Shown: piece by piece, positions 9,147-16,424 of the stretch | Numbering within the stretch: position 1 is the stretch's first letter | Layout: each line of letters begins with the position of its first letter | Source: Aminobacterium colombiense DSM 12261 | Lineage (GTDB): Bacteria; Synergistota; Synergistia; Synergistales; Aminobacteriaceae | Length of the DNA: 64,000 nt | Assembly (NCBI RefSeq): GCF_000025885.1 | Contig: NC_014011.1 | Coordinates: 1,916,593-1,980,592 of the forward strand | Direction: 5' to 3' | Made by a program: the position numbers and the translations under genes | The notes under the pieces: generated by a model | What the model saw: the letters and a program-made list of their open reading frames with translations, nothing else | Database searches by the model: none | What the model was told of the DNA's origin: nothing

Positions 9147-9628
9147 AGATCCACCACCGTAAAGGCAATATGGGGAGCATAGACTCCCTTGGGTGTTTCT
9201 GACGTAATACCTGTAACTTTCAATTGAAGGCATATACGATTTCGATCCCCAACTCCGGTGAAAAGAGTCGTTCCTGCAGGTTCTACTATCTGATACGATG
9301 TTCCGCCCCGTACCCAACCTGCACCCATGCCGCCGTCTGTACGGCGAATCCAGATCTGGACCCCCTCTGGCAAAAGGGTGCCTTCTACAAGTTTCGCCTC
9401 TACATTCCACTGTGCGTCCTGTCCTCTTGCATTGACTACCGCTAAAGAAATAATGGAGGGGTCGCTTTCCCTCATGCCTCGTCCCCCTGAGGCCGATGCC
9501 CCGATAACAAGAGAAGACCAACTTCCCAGGGCAATGAGTTCCATGGCCTCTGAACGATCGCTCAAAGGAGAATAAATAACGAGAAACACAAGAAGAACAG
9601 CTCGTGAGATTGCCGTGGTTCCACTCAT
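9143..9628 (-). CDS. Secreted minor subunit of the chaperone-usher-like system
   Basis: A 161-residue protein with an N-terminal signal sequence (ISRAVLLVFLVIYS) and a beta-rich body. Contains LPEGVQIWIRR at 86-96 and ends in an alternating hydrophobic strand (HIAFTVVDL), both shared in position with the lipoprotein and the Cys-rich major subunit of the same operon. AAAGGAG lies 6-7 bases before the ATG. It follows the major-subunit gene across a strong terminator hairpin and overlaps the chaperone gene by four bases. Likely a pilin-like or coat-like subunit; no database family is asserted. Confidence 0.7.
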   Translation of the reverse strand: MSGTTAISRAVLLVFLVIYSPLSDRSEAMELIALGSWSSLVIGASASGGRGMRESDPSIISLAVVNARGQDAQWNVEAKLVEGTLLPEGVQIWIRRTDGGMGAGWVRGGTSYQIVEPAGTTLFTGVGDRNRICLQLKVTGITSETPKGVYAPHIAFTVVDL

Positions 9629-9652
9629 TTTTAATCTCCTTTCTCAAGGGAT

Positions 9653-9683
9653 AAAAAAGGGCAGCGCCCCCCAGCGCCGCCCT
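9653..9683 (-). terminator. Intra-operon terminator/attenuator after the major subunit gene
   Basis: On the minus strand, AGGGC.GCGC and GCGC.GCCCT form a very GC-rich stem around a G-rich loop, directly followed by TTTTTT. It lies between the major subunit (stop at 9696) and the second subunit (start 9628). Partial termination would give much more major-subunit mRNA than mRNA for the assembly proteins. Confidence 0.85.
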
Positions 9684-9695
9684 AAAGTACAACCA

Positions 9696-10247
9696 CTATG
9701 CGTCCTGAATGAGAAGGGTCAGGATACGGGTTCCCGCTGCTTTCTCTGCATCTGGGCCAGCGCAAAGCTTGAGTCCGCCCTTGCCCCAGTTCCCGCAGAC
9801 TTTGGAAAGACCTGTTACAAGGTCCACATACTCTGTGGAAAGAATTGTCCAGTGAGGTGTGCCAACAGCGCTCGTTCCATAAGGAGCGTTCAGTTTGGCC
9901 CACAGAGAGACGTGATCGGGCATGTTAGCATTGATTTTGCCCACTATTTTCCTCACATCGGTTCCAGTCGCCATGACTGAGTACCAGATGCACTCCTCAT
10001 CACACCAGCCATATGTGCAGCCGATGTAGGTCTGCATGCAGATCTCTTCCTGTTTAATCTGCAGGCAGTTGATGGGAATAACTTTCCAGTTGATTTTCAA
10101 AGTGTCGAAAGGTGTGCACATAACAGGATCGCAATTGACGTTAAAGCCCGCCTCTTCCAGTGTCATGGGGGCCTCTTCGGCAAAAACTGCACCTGCCACA
10201 AAGACCACCATGGCGACTACTGCTAGCAGAAGAAATAGTCTTTTCAT
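9696..10247 (-). CDS. Cysteine-rich secreted major subunit of the chaperone-usher-like system
   Basis: A 183-residue exported protein: cleavable signal peptide ending near AVFAEE, then a mature part with nine cysteines (39, 44, 61, 70, 77, 82, 86, 151, 162), so several disulfides are likely. The C-terminal half carries MPDHVSLWAKL (109-119), EYVDLVTG and a final strand ILTLLIQDA, in the same order as the two smaller secreted proteins downstream. First gene of the operon, followed at once by a strong attenuator, the arrangement expected for an abundant structural subunit. The Cys-rich N-terminal insert is unique among the three. I do not recognise a named family. Confidence 0.72.
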   Translation of the reverse strand: MKRLFLLLAVVAMVVFVAGAVFAEEAPMTLEEAGFNVNCDPVMCTPFDTLKINWKVIPINCLQIKQEEICMQTYIGCTYGWCDEECIWYSVMATGTDVRKIVGKINANMPDHVSLWAKLNAPYGTSAVGTPHWTILSTEYVDLVTGLSKVCGNWGKGGLKLCAGPDAEKAAGTRILTLLIQDA

Positions 10248-10440
10248 CTTTCTTTCCCCCTTTTTTTGCAGATAGCCTTATCTCCCATATACCCTTTTAC
10301 GCTGCCGGAAAGTAAGAACTTATCAGGCAAACCCGCATTACGCGGGCACCTTTACGACCCCCTTCCCAGCGAAAGAGCTGGAGCCGAATAGCTCTTTGTA
10401 AAGATTACTCAACTTAATTAAAATAGGATATCGGGATAAA
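10248..10440 (-). promoter_or_regulatory. Structured 5' leader of the surface-structure operon
   Basis: The region before the major subunit holds no gene but several hairpins that would lie in its leader RNA: an 8-bp stem 10372-10379 with 10390-10397, and a hairpin with CCCGC (10332-10336) pairing GCGGG (10342-10346). A weak promoter candidate (TTGAGT, 16 bases, TATTCG on the minus strand) lies near 10388-10415. The fold may be a regulatory RNA; I could not match it to a known riboswitch class. Confidence 0.4.
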
Positions 10441-10441
10441 A

Positions 10442-10496
10442 CTGAAAGGGGCTGCGTAATCCCCTTGCTGAAAAAGGCTATGTGCCTGAAAAAGGC
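10442..10496. repeat. Direct repeats upstream of the surface-structure operon
   Basis: CTGAAAAAGGC occurs at 10468-10478 and 10486-10496 (18-base period), with a weaker copy CTGAAAGGGGC at 10442-10452. The repeats sit between the response-regulator gene and the operon it may control, so they are candidate binding sites. Each copy can also form part of a small hairpin. Confidence 0.45.
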
Positions 10497-10516
10497 ATAA
10501 GAAGCTTTCCAGAGAA

Positions 10517-10557
10517 ACTAAGTGATTTTCCTGGGGGGATCAGGGATATCACTTAGT
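10517..10557 (-). terminator. Hairpin ending the two-component operon
   Basis: ACTAAGTGAT (10517-10526) and ATCACTTAGT (10548-10557) form a perfect 10-bp outer stem, with an inner CCTG/CAGG stem, followed on the minus strand by TTTCTCT. The stem includes the stop codon of the response regulator. Confidence 0.6.
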
Positions 10558-11215
10558 CGATAGGTGTCAGTCCGCTCTTGATAGCGTACTTCGTCAGCTC
10601 GGCAACGGAATGAAGGTTGATCTTGCGCATTATATTATACTTATGGGTTTCCACTGTTTTGACACTGATATGAAGGGTTTTGGCAATATCTCGATTTGCC
10701 TTGCCTTCCGCGATCAGCTGCAAAACTTCCTTTTCTCTATGGCTTAAGGCAGACTCAGAGTCTGTATGTTCCTTTTCATCCCCTGAAAGAAACCCCACAT
10801 ATTCTTCGATTACGCACTTTGAAATGCTGGGACTCAAGTACATTTTCCCCTTTATAATTGAACGGATTGCCTCTGCGAGCTCCTGAAAGGCACATTCTTT
10901 CAGCAAAAAACCTGACGCTCCGGCTTTAAGCATTTCAGCGACAAAGCGGCGGTCAGCATGCATTGAAAGGGCCAGGACCTTAATTTCAGGAAGGTCTTTT
11001 TTAAGCCGGCTTGTCGCCTCTATCCCATTCAGTTCGGGCATTACCACATCCATAACCAAAACATCAGGACAATGGCATAATGCCAGATCAATAGCCTTTC
11101 TGCCCGTATCAGCCTCGGCTATGACCTCCATATCTTCCTGAGTATTTAAGAGCGTTCTCAGACCATCACGAAGAATCTGATGGTCGTCAGCAAGCAGAAT
11201 CCTGACTTTTTTCAT
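10553..11215 (-). CDS. NarL/FixJ-family response regulator
   Basis: A 220-residue transcription regulator. The N-terminal receiver domain has the acidic pair (LADDHQ), the phosphorylation-site aspartate in VLVMDVVMPE and the lysine in FLLKECA. The C-terminal LuxR-type helix-turn-helix contains LSHREKEVLQLIAEGK...SVKTVETHK. ATG 11215 is chosen over a GTG at 11224; both lie inside the end of the kinase gene, so the pair is translationally coupled. Given position and strand, the downstream surface-structure operon is the most likely target (inference). Confidence 0.93.
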   Translation of the reverse strand: MKKVRILLADDHQILRDGLRTLLNTQEDMEVIAEADTGRKAIDLALCHCPDVLVMDVVMPELNGIEATSRLKKDLPEIKVLALSMHADRRFVAEMLKAGASGFLLKECAFQELAEAIRSIIKGKMYLSPSISKCVIEEYVGFLSGDEKEHTDSESALSHREKEVLQLIAEGKANRDIAKTLHISVKTVETHKYNIMRKINLHSVAELTKYAIKSGLTPID

Positions 11216-13172
11216 CGATTTCACTAGACCTTTCTTCCTCTCCCTCTACAGGAACAAAAAGGGATATCTTTGTCCCTTCTCCGGGAAGGGTCTGGATCTG
11301 CATAAAACCGCCAAGATAGTTCACTCTCTCCCGGATGCTCAATAACCCAAAGTTGCTTGGATCCCGCCCCAGTTCCCTTAACGAGGAAAGGTCAAAGCCC
11401 ACGCCATTATCCTTGACTTCAAGGGTTATTGTCCAAGGATCGAATCGGGATAATGTAACAACAGCTTCCGTTGTATTCGCATGTTTAATAATATTCATTA
11501 CAAGTTCCCGCAGAGCCCTGAAAAGAAATATCTTTATATCCATGGGAATTTCATCTGACATTAGAAGATCCTTGAACAGGATACAAAGTCCGTGCTCTTC
11601 TTCCATTTTTTCCACCAGCCACTCAACAGCGGCATGAAAGCTTAATTCAAAAAGCATGGGAGGGCTCAGTTCGAAAATAAGGGTTCTCATCTCCTGAATT
11701 GAACGGTTGATAAGAGAAAGAACGTCATCGATAGCTCCCTGGTGATCTCGACCTTTTGTTCTCTTTTTCAGCATCTCAAGCTTAATGCGGGAAAGAGCTA
11801 GGTTTTGACCCACACTGTCATGAAGATCGGTTGAGATTCGCCGTCTCTCCCGTTCCTCTGCCACATAGAGCTCGGAAGACAAGTATTGCAGCTGGTGCTG
11901 GTTAAGACGCAACTCTTCTTGCAGTTTTTTATACGTAGTCAGATCTTTCCATGTGAGGACACAAAACCGGAGACGGGAATCTTCCTCGCGAATGGGCACC
12001 GCAGTTATTTCACCCCATATTTCTTCCCCATCTTTTCGAATAAAATGCTTCTCTTTACCTACAATCCCATCGTGCATGGCAACGCGGAGTTCGCCCATAT
12101 TGATCCAGTAATCACTTCGCCACCAGGGATATGGAGCCGGCCGTCCCACAATTTCTTCTGCCTGAAAACCAAACTGTCTTACAAAGGATTCGTTCACATA
12201 TTGAATGCGGGTATCCGGCCCAATTACAAACACGGCATTTGGGCTTTTGTCGAGGATGGATGAAGAAAACTTATGGTTTTCCAAAAGCACCTCTTCGTTC
12301 TTTCTTCGTTCTGAATCGTCACGAGCTATAGAGAGAATATACGGCTTACCCTGAAAAGAAAAAAGGTGGGAATGAATTTCTACAGGAACAATATCACCAC
12401 CGCGCTTTTTCAATAAAGTTTGAAAGGTATGGTGTCCCTTCCTAAAGATATCTATGACAACAGAAGGCATTTCTTCTCTCTGTATCTGGGCATCAATACT
12501 GATGGGGGACATAGCAAGAAGATCCTCACGCTTCACGCCGAGCATACGGCAGGCTCCTTCATTCACTTCAATGAAGGGGCCCGGGCATCCATCCTCGTCG
12601 ACCTCATGAAGAAAAACGCCATCTGCCATATTATCGAAAAGCGCCGACATTGTAGCCACACGTTCGGTTAAATTCTTTTCTCTCTCCCATCGGGCCGTTA
12701 TATCCACACCAAGACAGACCACCCCGGCAAGATGATTTTCCAACATGGGGGTCATATTGCTGCACACCCATAGGATCGTATGAAACCGACTATCCTTCCC
12801 CTGAATCTTCGTTTCGACAGTTACCGAAGCTCCCTTCACCAAGGCTATCATTCGCAAAGAGGAAAGCATCCGCTGGCGATATTCGCTATCCGGATAGAGA
12901 AGTGACAGCCATTTTCTGGAGCCTAAAAGAGAATCCGAGCTGTAACCGCTGATTCGTTCTGCAGTGCTATTCCAAAAACGGAGACATCCATCTTCATCGA
13001 TAAGCGATAAAAGAAGATCGGGATGATCGAGACTGGCATTGAACCATATGGAAAAGTCCTGAAACATACTGTCATCTTTTCGCTCCAGAAAACTTAATCC
13101 ATCTTCAAAGGGAAGGGAAATCTGTCTGCAACTTCTTGCATATTCTCTTTCTTCCCATTTGTTTTCTTTCAT
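11187..13172 (-). CDS. Cytoplasmic PAS-domain sensor histidine kinase (NarX/DegS-type)
   Basis: A 661-residue kinase without predicted membrane segments, so it probably senses a cytoplasmic signal. Three PAS domains are visible at roughly 38-160, 170-290 and 300-420. They are followed by a HisKA_3 dimerisation domain whose phospho-accepting histidine lies in STDLHDSVGQNL, and an HATPase domain with the N-box ELVMNIIKHA and GxG box DNGVGFD. GAGAGGG lies 5 bases before the ATG. Partner of the response regulator that overlaps its 3' end. No haem- or flavin-binding signature could be read with confidence, so the ligand is unknown. Confidence 0.93.
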   Translation of the reverse strand: MKENKWEEREYARSCRQISLPFEDGLSFLERKDDSMFQDFSIWFNASLDHPDLLLSLIDEDGCLRFWNSTAERISGYSSDSLLGSRKWLSLLYPDSEYRQRMLSSLRMIALVKGASVTVETKIQGKDSRFHTILWVCSNMTPMLENHLAGVVCLGVDITARWEREKNLTERVATMSALFDNMADGVFLHEVDEDGCPGPFIEVNEGACRMLGVKREDLLAMSPISIDAQIQREEMPSVVIDIFRKGHHTFQTLLKKRGGDIVPVEIHSHLFSFQGKPYILSIARDDSERRKNEEVLLENHKFSSSILDKSPNAVFVIGPDTRIQYVNESFVRQFGFQAEEIVGRPAPYPWWRSDYWINMGELRVAMHDGIVGKEKHFIRKDGEEIWGEITAVPIREEDSRLRFCVLTWKDLTTYKKLQEELRLNQHQLQYLSSELYVAEERERRRISTDLHDSVGQNLALSRIKLEMLKKRTKGRDHQGAIDDVLSLINRSIQEMRTLIFELSPPMLFELSFHAAVEWLVEKMEEEHGLCILFKDLLMSDEIPMDIKIFLFRALRELVMNIIKHANTTEAVVTLSRFDPWTITLEVKDNGVGFDLSSLRELGRDPSNFGLLSIRERVNYLGGFMQIQTLPGEGTKISLFVPVEGEEERSSEIDEKSQDSAC

Positions 13173-13516
13173 CTTTTCCCTCTCTTCACAAAAAAAACGT
13201 TACCTGCCTCACGTCTTTCTTTAACCGTCAATGCACTCTTAATTGTATAAAAAGGGAAAATTCTGCTAATTTTAGAAGACCTCTCATTCGGTGGCTGCTT
13301 CATGGTGCGAAGAAAAGAACAGATGGTTTATTAAACAGGGATGACTAAAAATTAAAATTTAGAAATATGTTAGAATGTTCTTATAATATATCAACCTTCA
13401 TTTTTTTTCAATCTTAAGAGTCTGGGTTTATTCATTGACAAAGAATGACCTAGGTTTTTTTATGCTGTTTACACAGATCTTTTTATGAAAAAACATGATT
13501 AAGGAGAGAACCCTTG
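13173..13516. other. AT-rich divergent intergenic region
   Basis: About 340 bases between the divergent kinase and RpiR genes. Apart from the promoter candidate at 13435-13463 and poly-T/A tracts I see no gene, RNA or repeat. Confidence 0.5.
13435..13463 (+). promoter_or_regulatory. Promoter candidate for the RpiR-family regulator
   Basis: A perfect -35 (TTGACA, 13435-13440) and a weak -10 (TTTTAT, 13458-13463) are 17 bases apart, about 50 bases before the start codon. Confidence 0.45.
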
Positions 13517-14359
13517 ATGTTAAGAGAGCGCATTACAGCAAAAATCAACGAATTGTCTCCGGGACACCGAAAAGTAGCGCGCTTTATTCTTGAAAAACCG
13601 CGGGAAGCGGCTTTTTTAACAGCCTCTCAGCTCGGAGCCCATGTGGGAGTCAGCGAAGCCACTGTGATACGTTTCGCCTACACGCTGGGACTCTCAGGGT
13701 ATCAGGAACTCCACCAATCCATAAGCCACATGCTGATAGATGACCTCTCAACCCTTGCCCGTCTAGAAAAATATCGGTCATCAGGAAAAAAGGGAATCTT
13801 TGGCACGGCTATGGATAAAGATATTAACGCCATGAAAATGGCTCAATTCCGTCTCGATGAAAAAGTGCTTCTCGATCTGGCAAAGACTTTTGTTGAAGCC
13901 CCCGCCGTCTATATTGCCGGTTATCGCAGCTCTTATACTCTTGCCTATTACCTTTCCTTCTATCTATCATGGCTTTTGCCGGCAGTGAAGCTCATGCCCC
14001 TGGACTCTCCCTATGAATTGCTCGTAAATGCCCCTAGAGAAAGCGTAGTTGTAGGGATAAGCTTTCCAAGATACTCTACGTGGACAGTAGATGTGCTCCG
14101 TCGAGCCCAAGAACATAATTTAAAAACCGTTGCCATTACCGACGAACACACAAGTCCTTTGGCAAATCATGCCCTCCACATACTTGCTGTTCCTTATTCC
14201 CCCATTTCTTTTATCGATTCTTTTGCGGCCCCTATGAGTGTTTTGAACTGCATCATTCTCAGCATCTCTCAGCAGCTTGGTGACCAGGTAACTTCCCTTT
14301 TTGAGACTTTTGAGCAGTACTGGAAAGAACAAAATCTATACGAGCCGCCCATGCTCTGA
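13517..14359 (+). CDS. RpiR-family (MurR/RpiR) transcriptional regulator
   Basis: A 280-residue regulator: an N-terminal RpiR helix-turn-helix (about 1-75, with LGAHVGVSEATVIRFAYTLG as recognition region) and a C-terminal SIS sugar-phosphate-binding domain (about 110-250). Members usually sense a phosphorylated sugar or related metabolite. ATG 13517 has AAGGAG (13501-13506) 10 bases upstream; a TTG one codon earlier is less likely. It lies just before the aldehyde oxidoreductase gene, which has its own promoter, so it may control that gene. Ligand unknown. Confidence 0.92.
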   Translation: MLRERITAKINELSPGHRKVARFILEKPREAAFLTASQLGAHVGVSEATVIRFAYTLGLSGYQELHQSISHMLIDDLSTLARLEKYRSSGKKGIFGTAMDKDINAMKMAQFRLDEKVLLDLAKTFVEAPAVYIAGYRSSYTLAYYLSFYLSWLLPAVKLMPLDSPYELLVNAPRESVVVGISFPRYSTWTVDVLRRAQEHNLKTVAITDEHTSPLANHALHILAVPYSPISFIDSFAAPMSVLNCIILSISQQLGDQVTSLFETFEQYWKEQNLYEPPML

Positions 14360-14372
14360 TTAAGGAGGGATC

Positions 14373-14401
14373 TTGACAAAAAAACAACAAATACGTTTTA
14401 A
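14373..14401 (+). promoter_or_regulatory. Sigma-70-type promoter before the aldehyde oxidoreductase
   Basis: TTGACA (14373-14378), a 17-base A-rich spacer and TTTTAA (14396-14401). It lies right after the RpiR stop codon and about 80 bases before the chosen start of the next gene. Confidence 0.6.
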
Positions 14402-14480
14402 GGGATAGATGAAGAAGAGAGAGGAACTTTTAAAAAGAGTAATTTTTCATGTGAAGAGAAGAGAGAAGGAGGGGAACCCA

Positions 14481-16283
14481 ATGGAAGGCCGTTTTGGCGC
14501 CATTTTGCGAGTAGACCTGTCTTCTCGTAAAATGACAAAAGAAGCTTTGGACGAAAGGCTCCTTCGTAATTATATCGGAGGCCGCGGCTATGCCTCCAAA
14601 GTCCTTTACGATGAAAATCCTCCCAATGTTGATCCACTGAGCCCAGAAAACCGCCTCATCATCGCAACCGGACCTTTAACGGGACGAGCAGCACCTGCTG
14701 CAGGCCGATATATGGTTGTTACCAAAAGCCCCCTCACCGGCTATATTGCATCAAGCAATTCCGGGGGATTCTGGGGAGCCGAGCTGGCTAAAACCGGCTG
14801 GTTCATGCTTATTATTGAAGGAAAAGCTGATCGTCCAGTCTACATTAACATCCGCGATGATCAGGTGGAGATTCGGGATGGAAGCCACCTTTGGGGACAA
14901 AACACCTACATCGCCACCGATCAAATCCTCGAGGACATTCAAGACCCAAAGGCCAGGGTCCTCTGCATCGGTCCGGCAGGAGAGCATCTTTCCCCCATTG
15001 CGTCCATAATGAACGAAAAGAACAGAGCCGCTGGGCGAAGCGGAGTAGGCGCAGTTATGGGATCAAAAAACCTTAAAGCCATCGCCGTGCGAGGAACATC
15101 CCGACCCTATGTCGCCAACTCTGAAGAATTCTCTGCTGTGTTAAAAGAAAGAGCAGCCAAACTCAAGGCTCATCCTGTCACAAGTCAAGGATTGCCGGCC
15201 TATGGAACAGCCATATTGGTGAATATCATCAACCAGACCGGGGCCTACCCTTACCGCAACTGGCAAGGAGCCTATATGGAGGACGCTGATAAACAATCTG
15301 GAGAAACTCTTGCAGCAAAATATCTAACAGACAATTACCACTGCTTTGGTTGTCCTATTGGCTGTGGACGTATTACAAAGGTTAACGATATAGCCGGAGA
15401 AGGGCCAGAGTACGAAAGTATCTTCGCCCTTGGCGCATGCTGCGGCATCGCGCCTATCGAACCCATAATAATGGCCAACTATACTTGCAATGAATACGGA
15501 CTTGACACCATAAGCACAGGCGTCACCATAGCAGCTGCCATGGAGCTATATGAAAAAGGATACATCAAAAAGGAGGAGCTTGAAAGCGGTCCCGATCTCA
15601 CCTTTGGCAATACAGAAGCCCTCGTGTATTGGATAGAGAAAATGGGAAAAGGGGAGGGGCTTGGCAAAAAACTTGCCCTTGGCTCCTGGCGTCTCTGTGA
15701 CATGTACGGACATCCCGAACTGTCCATGACAGTAAAAAAGCAGGAAATGCCAGCCTATGATGCCAGAGCTATCCAGGGAATCGGGCTGACTTATGCCGTA
15801 AGCAACCGTGGAGCTTGCCACGTACGAGGGTACCTCATCTCCCCAGAAATTCTCGGATCACCCGAAAAACTAGACCCTGACGATATTTCGAAAAAACCCT
15901 TGTGGGGAAAAATCTTTCACGATCTCACCGCTGCCATCGATTCTTCGGGAATGTGCCTCTTTACATCCTTTGCTCTTGATGCCGCAGATTACGCCGCTTT
16001 TTTGAAAGCAGGGACAGGGTTTGACTATTCTGCGGACGAAATCATGACGTGCGGAGACCGAATATGGAACCTCGAGCGCCTTTTCAATTTAAGAGAAGGG
16101 CTTGATCCCAAGACTGAAGACACTCTTCCGCCGCGACTTTTGAAAGAACCTATCCCCGAAGGGCCAGGAAAGGGGAAGTTAAGCAGAGTTCCGGAAATGC
16201 TTCCTGAATATTATCAGCTGCGGGGCTGGGATGAAAAGGGAGTTCCTTCCCAGGAGACCCTGGAGCGTCTTGGGCTCCTGTAA
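14481..16283 (+). CDS. Aldehyde:ferredoxin oxidoreductase (tungsten/molybdenum-pterin enzyme)
   Basis: A 600-residue AOR-family enzyme that oxidises aldehydes to carboxylic acids and reduces ferredoxin; in amino-acid fermenters it handles aldehydes derived from 2-oxo acids. Pterin-binding signature GRSGVGAVMGSKNLKAIAV is intact, and the [4Fe-4S] ligands lie in HCFGCPIGCGR plus the late cysteine in SSGMCLF. Length is normal for the family. ATG 14481 is chosen because AAGGAGGGG (14467-14475) precedes it and the conserved N-terminus (FGAILRVDLSS) starts there; the frame is open to 14409. Monocistronic: its own promoter upstream and a terminator downstream. True substrate unknown. Confidence 0.94.
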   Translation: MEGRFGAILRVDLSSRKMTKEALDERLLRNYIGGRGYASKVLYDENPPNVDPLSPENRLIIATGPLTGRAAPAAGRYMVVTKSPLTGYIASSNSGGFWGAELAKTGWFMLIIEGKADRPVYINIRDDQVEIRDGSHLWGQNTYIATDQILEDIQDPKARVLCIGPAGEHLSPIASIMNEKNRAAGRSGVGAVMGSKNLKAIAVRGTSRPYVANSEEFSAVLKERAAKLKAHPVTSQGLPAYGTAILVNIINQTGAYPYRNWQGAYMEDADKQSGETLAAKYLTDNYHCFGCPIGCGRITKVNDIAGEGPEYESIFALGACCGIAPIEPIIMANYTCNEYGLDTISTGVTIAAAMELYEKGYIKKEELESGPDLTFGNTEALVYWIEKMGKGEGLGKKLALGSWRLCDMYGHPELSMTVKKQEMPAYDARAIQGIGLTYAVSNRGACHVRGYLISPEILGSPEKLDPDDISKKPLWGKIFHDLTAAIDSSGMCLFTSFALDAADYAAFLKAGTGFDYSADEIMTCGDRIWNLERLFNLREGLDPKTEDTLPPRLLKEPIPEGPGKGKLSRVPEMLPEYYQLRGWDEKGVPSQETLERLGLL

Positions 16284-16309
16284 CATTTAACGAAAAAGAA
16301 TCCCACGCA

Positions 16310-16350
16310 AAAAGGCCGTTCTCGAAAAAGATCGGCCTTTTCTCTCTTTT
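16310..16350 (+). terminator. Rho-independent terminator
   Basis: AAAAGGCCG (16310-16318) pairs with CGGCCTTTT (16333-16341), followed by CTCTCTTTTTG. Ends the aldehyde oxidoreductase transcript. Confidence 0.88.
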
Positions 16351-16362
16351 TGTTTTGTATAT

Positions 16363-16391
16363 TGACAAGTCGCAATTCTTAAATTACTCTT
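16363..16391 (+). promoter_or_regulatory. Promoter of the GntR/nitrilase/TRAP operon
   Basis: TTGACA (16363-16368), 17-base spacer, TACTCT (16386-16391). The operator palindrome begins at the very next base. Confidence 0.65.
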
Positions 16392-16424
16392 TTGGTATAC
16401 CAACTATAGGATGTGGTATACCAA
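16392..16424 (+). promoter_or_regulatory. Twin palindromic operator for the GntR-type regulator
   Basis: Two palindromes: TTGGTATACCAA (16392-16403, perfect 12 bp) and TGGTATACCA (16414-16423, perfect 10 bp), with centres 21 bases apart, about two DNA turns. They fill the space between the -10 box and the start codon at 16425. GntR/FCD regulators typically bind such short GT...AC palindromes, so autorepression of the operon is a strong inference. Confidence 0.75.

Noticed and set aside
9147..9692. The chaperone reading frame stays open upstream to 9692, suggesting a 461-residue protein.
   Set aside because: The upstream part lies inside the second-subunit gene, is rich in Arg, His, Gly and Cys without domain character, and a start overlapping the previous stop (ATGATGA) fits better.
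10320..10400. On the plus strand, CAGGCAAACC followed by a hairpin recalls the start of a c-di-GMP (GEMM-I) riboswitch.
   Set aside because: The following conserved GACGCAAAGCC and the 3' tetraloop-receptor part are missing, and no plus-strand gene lies downstream.
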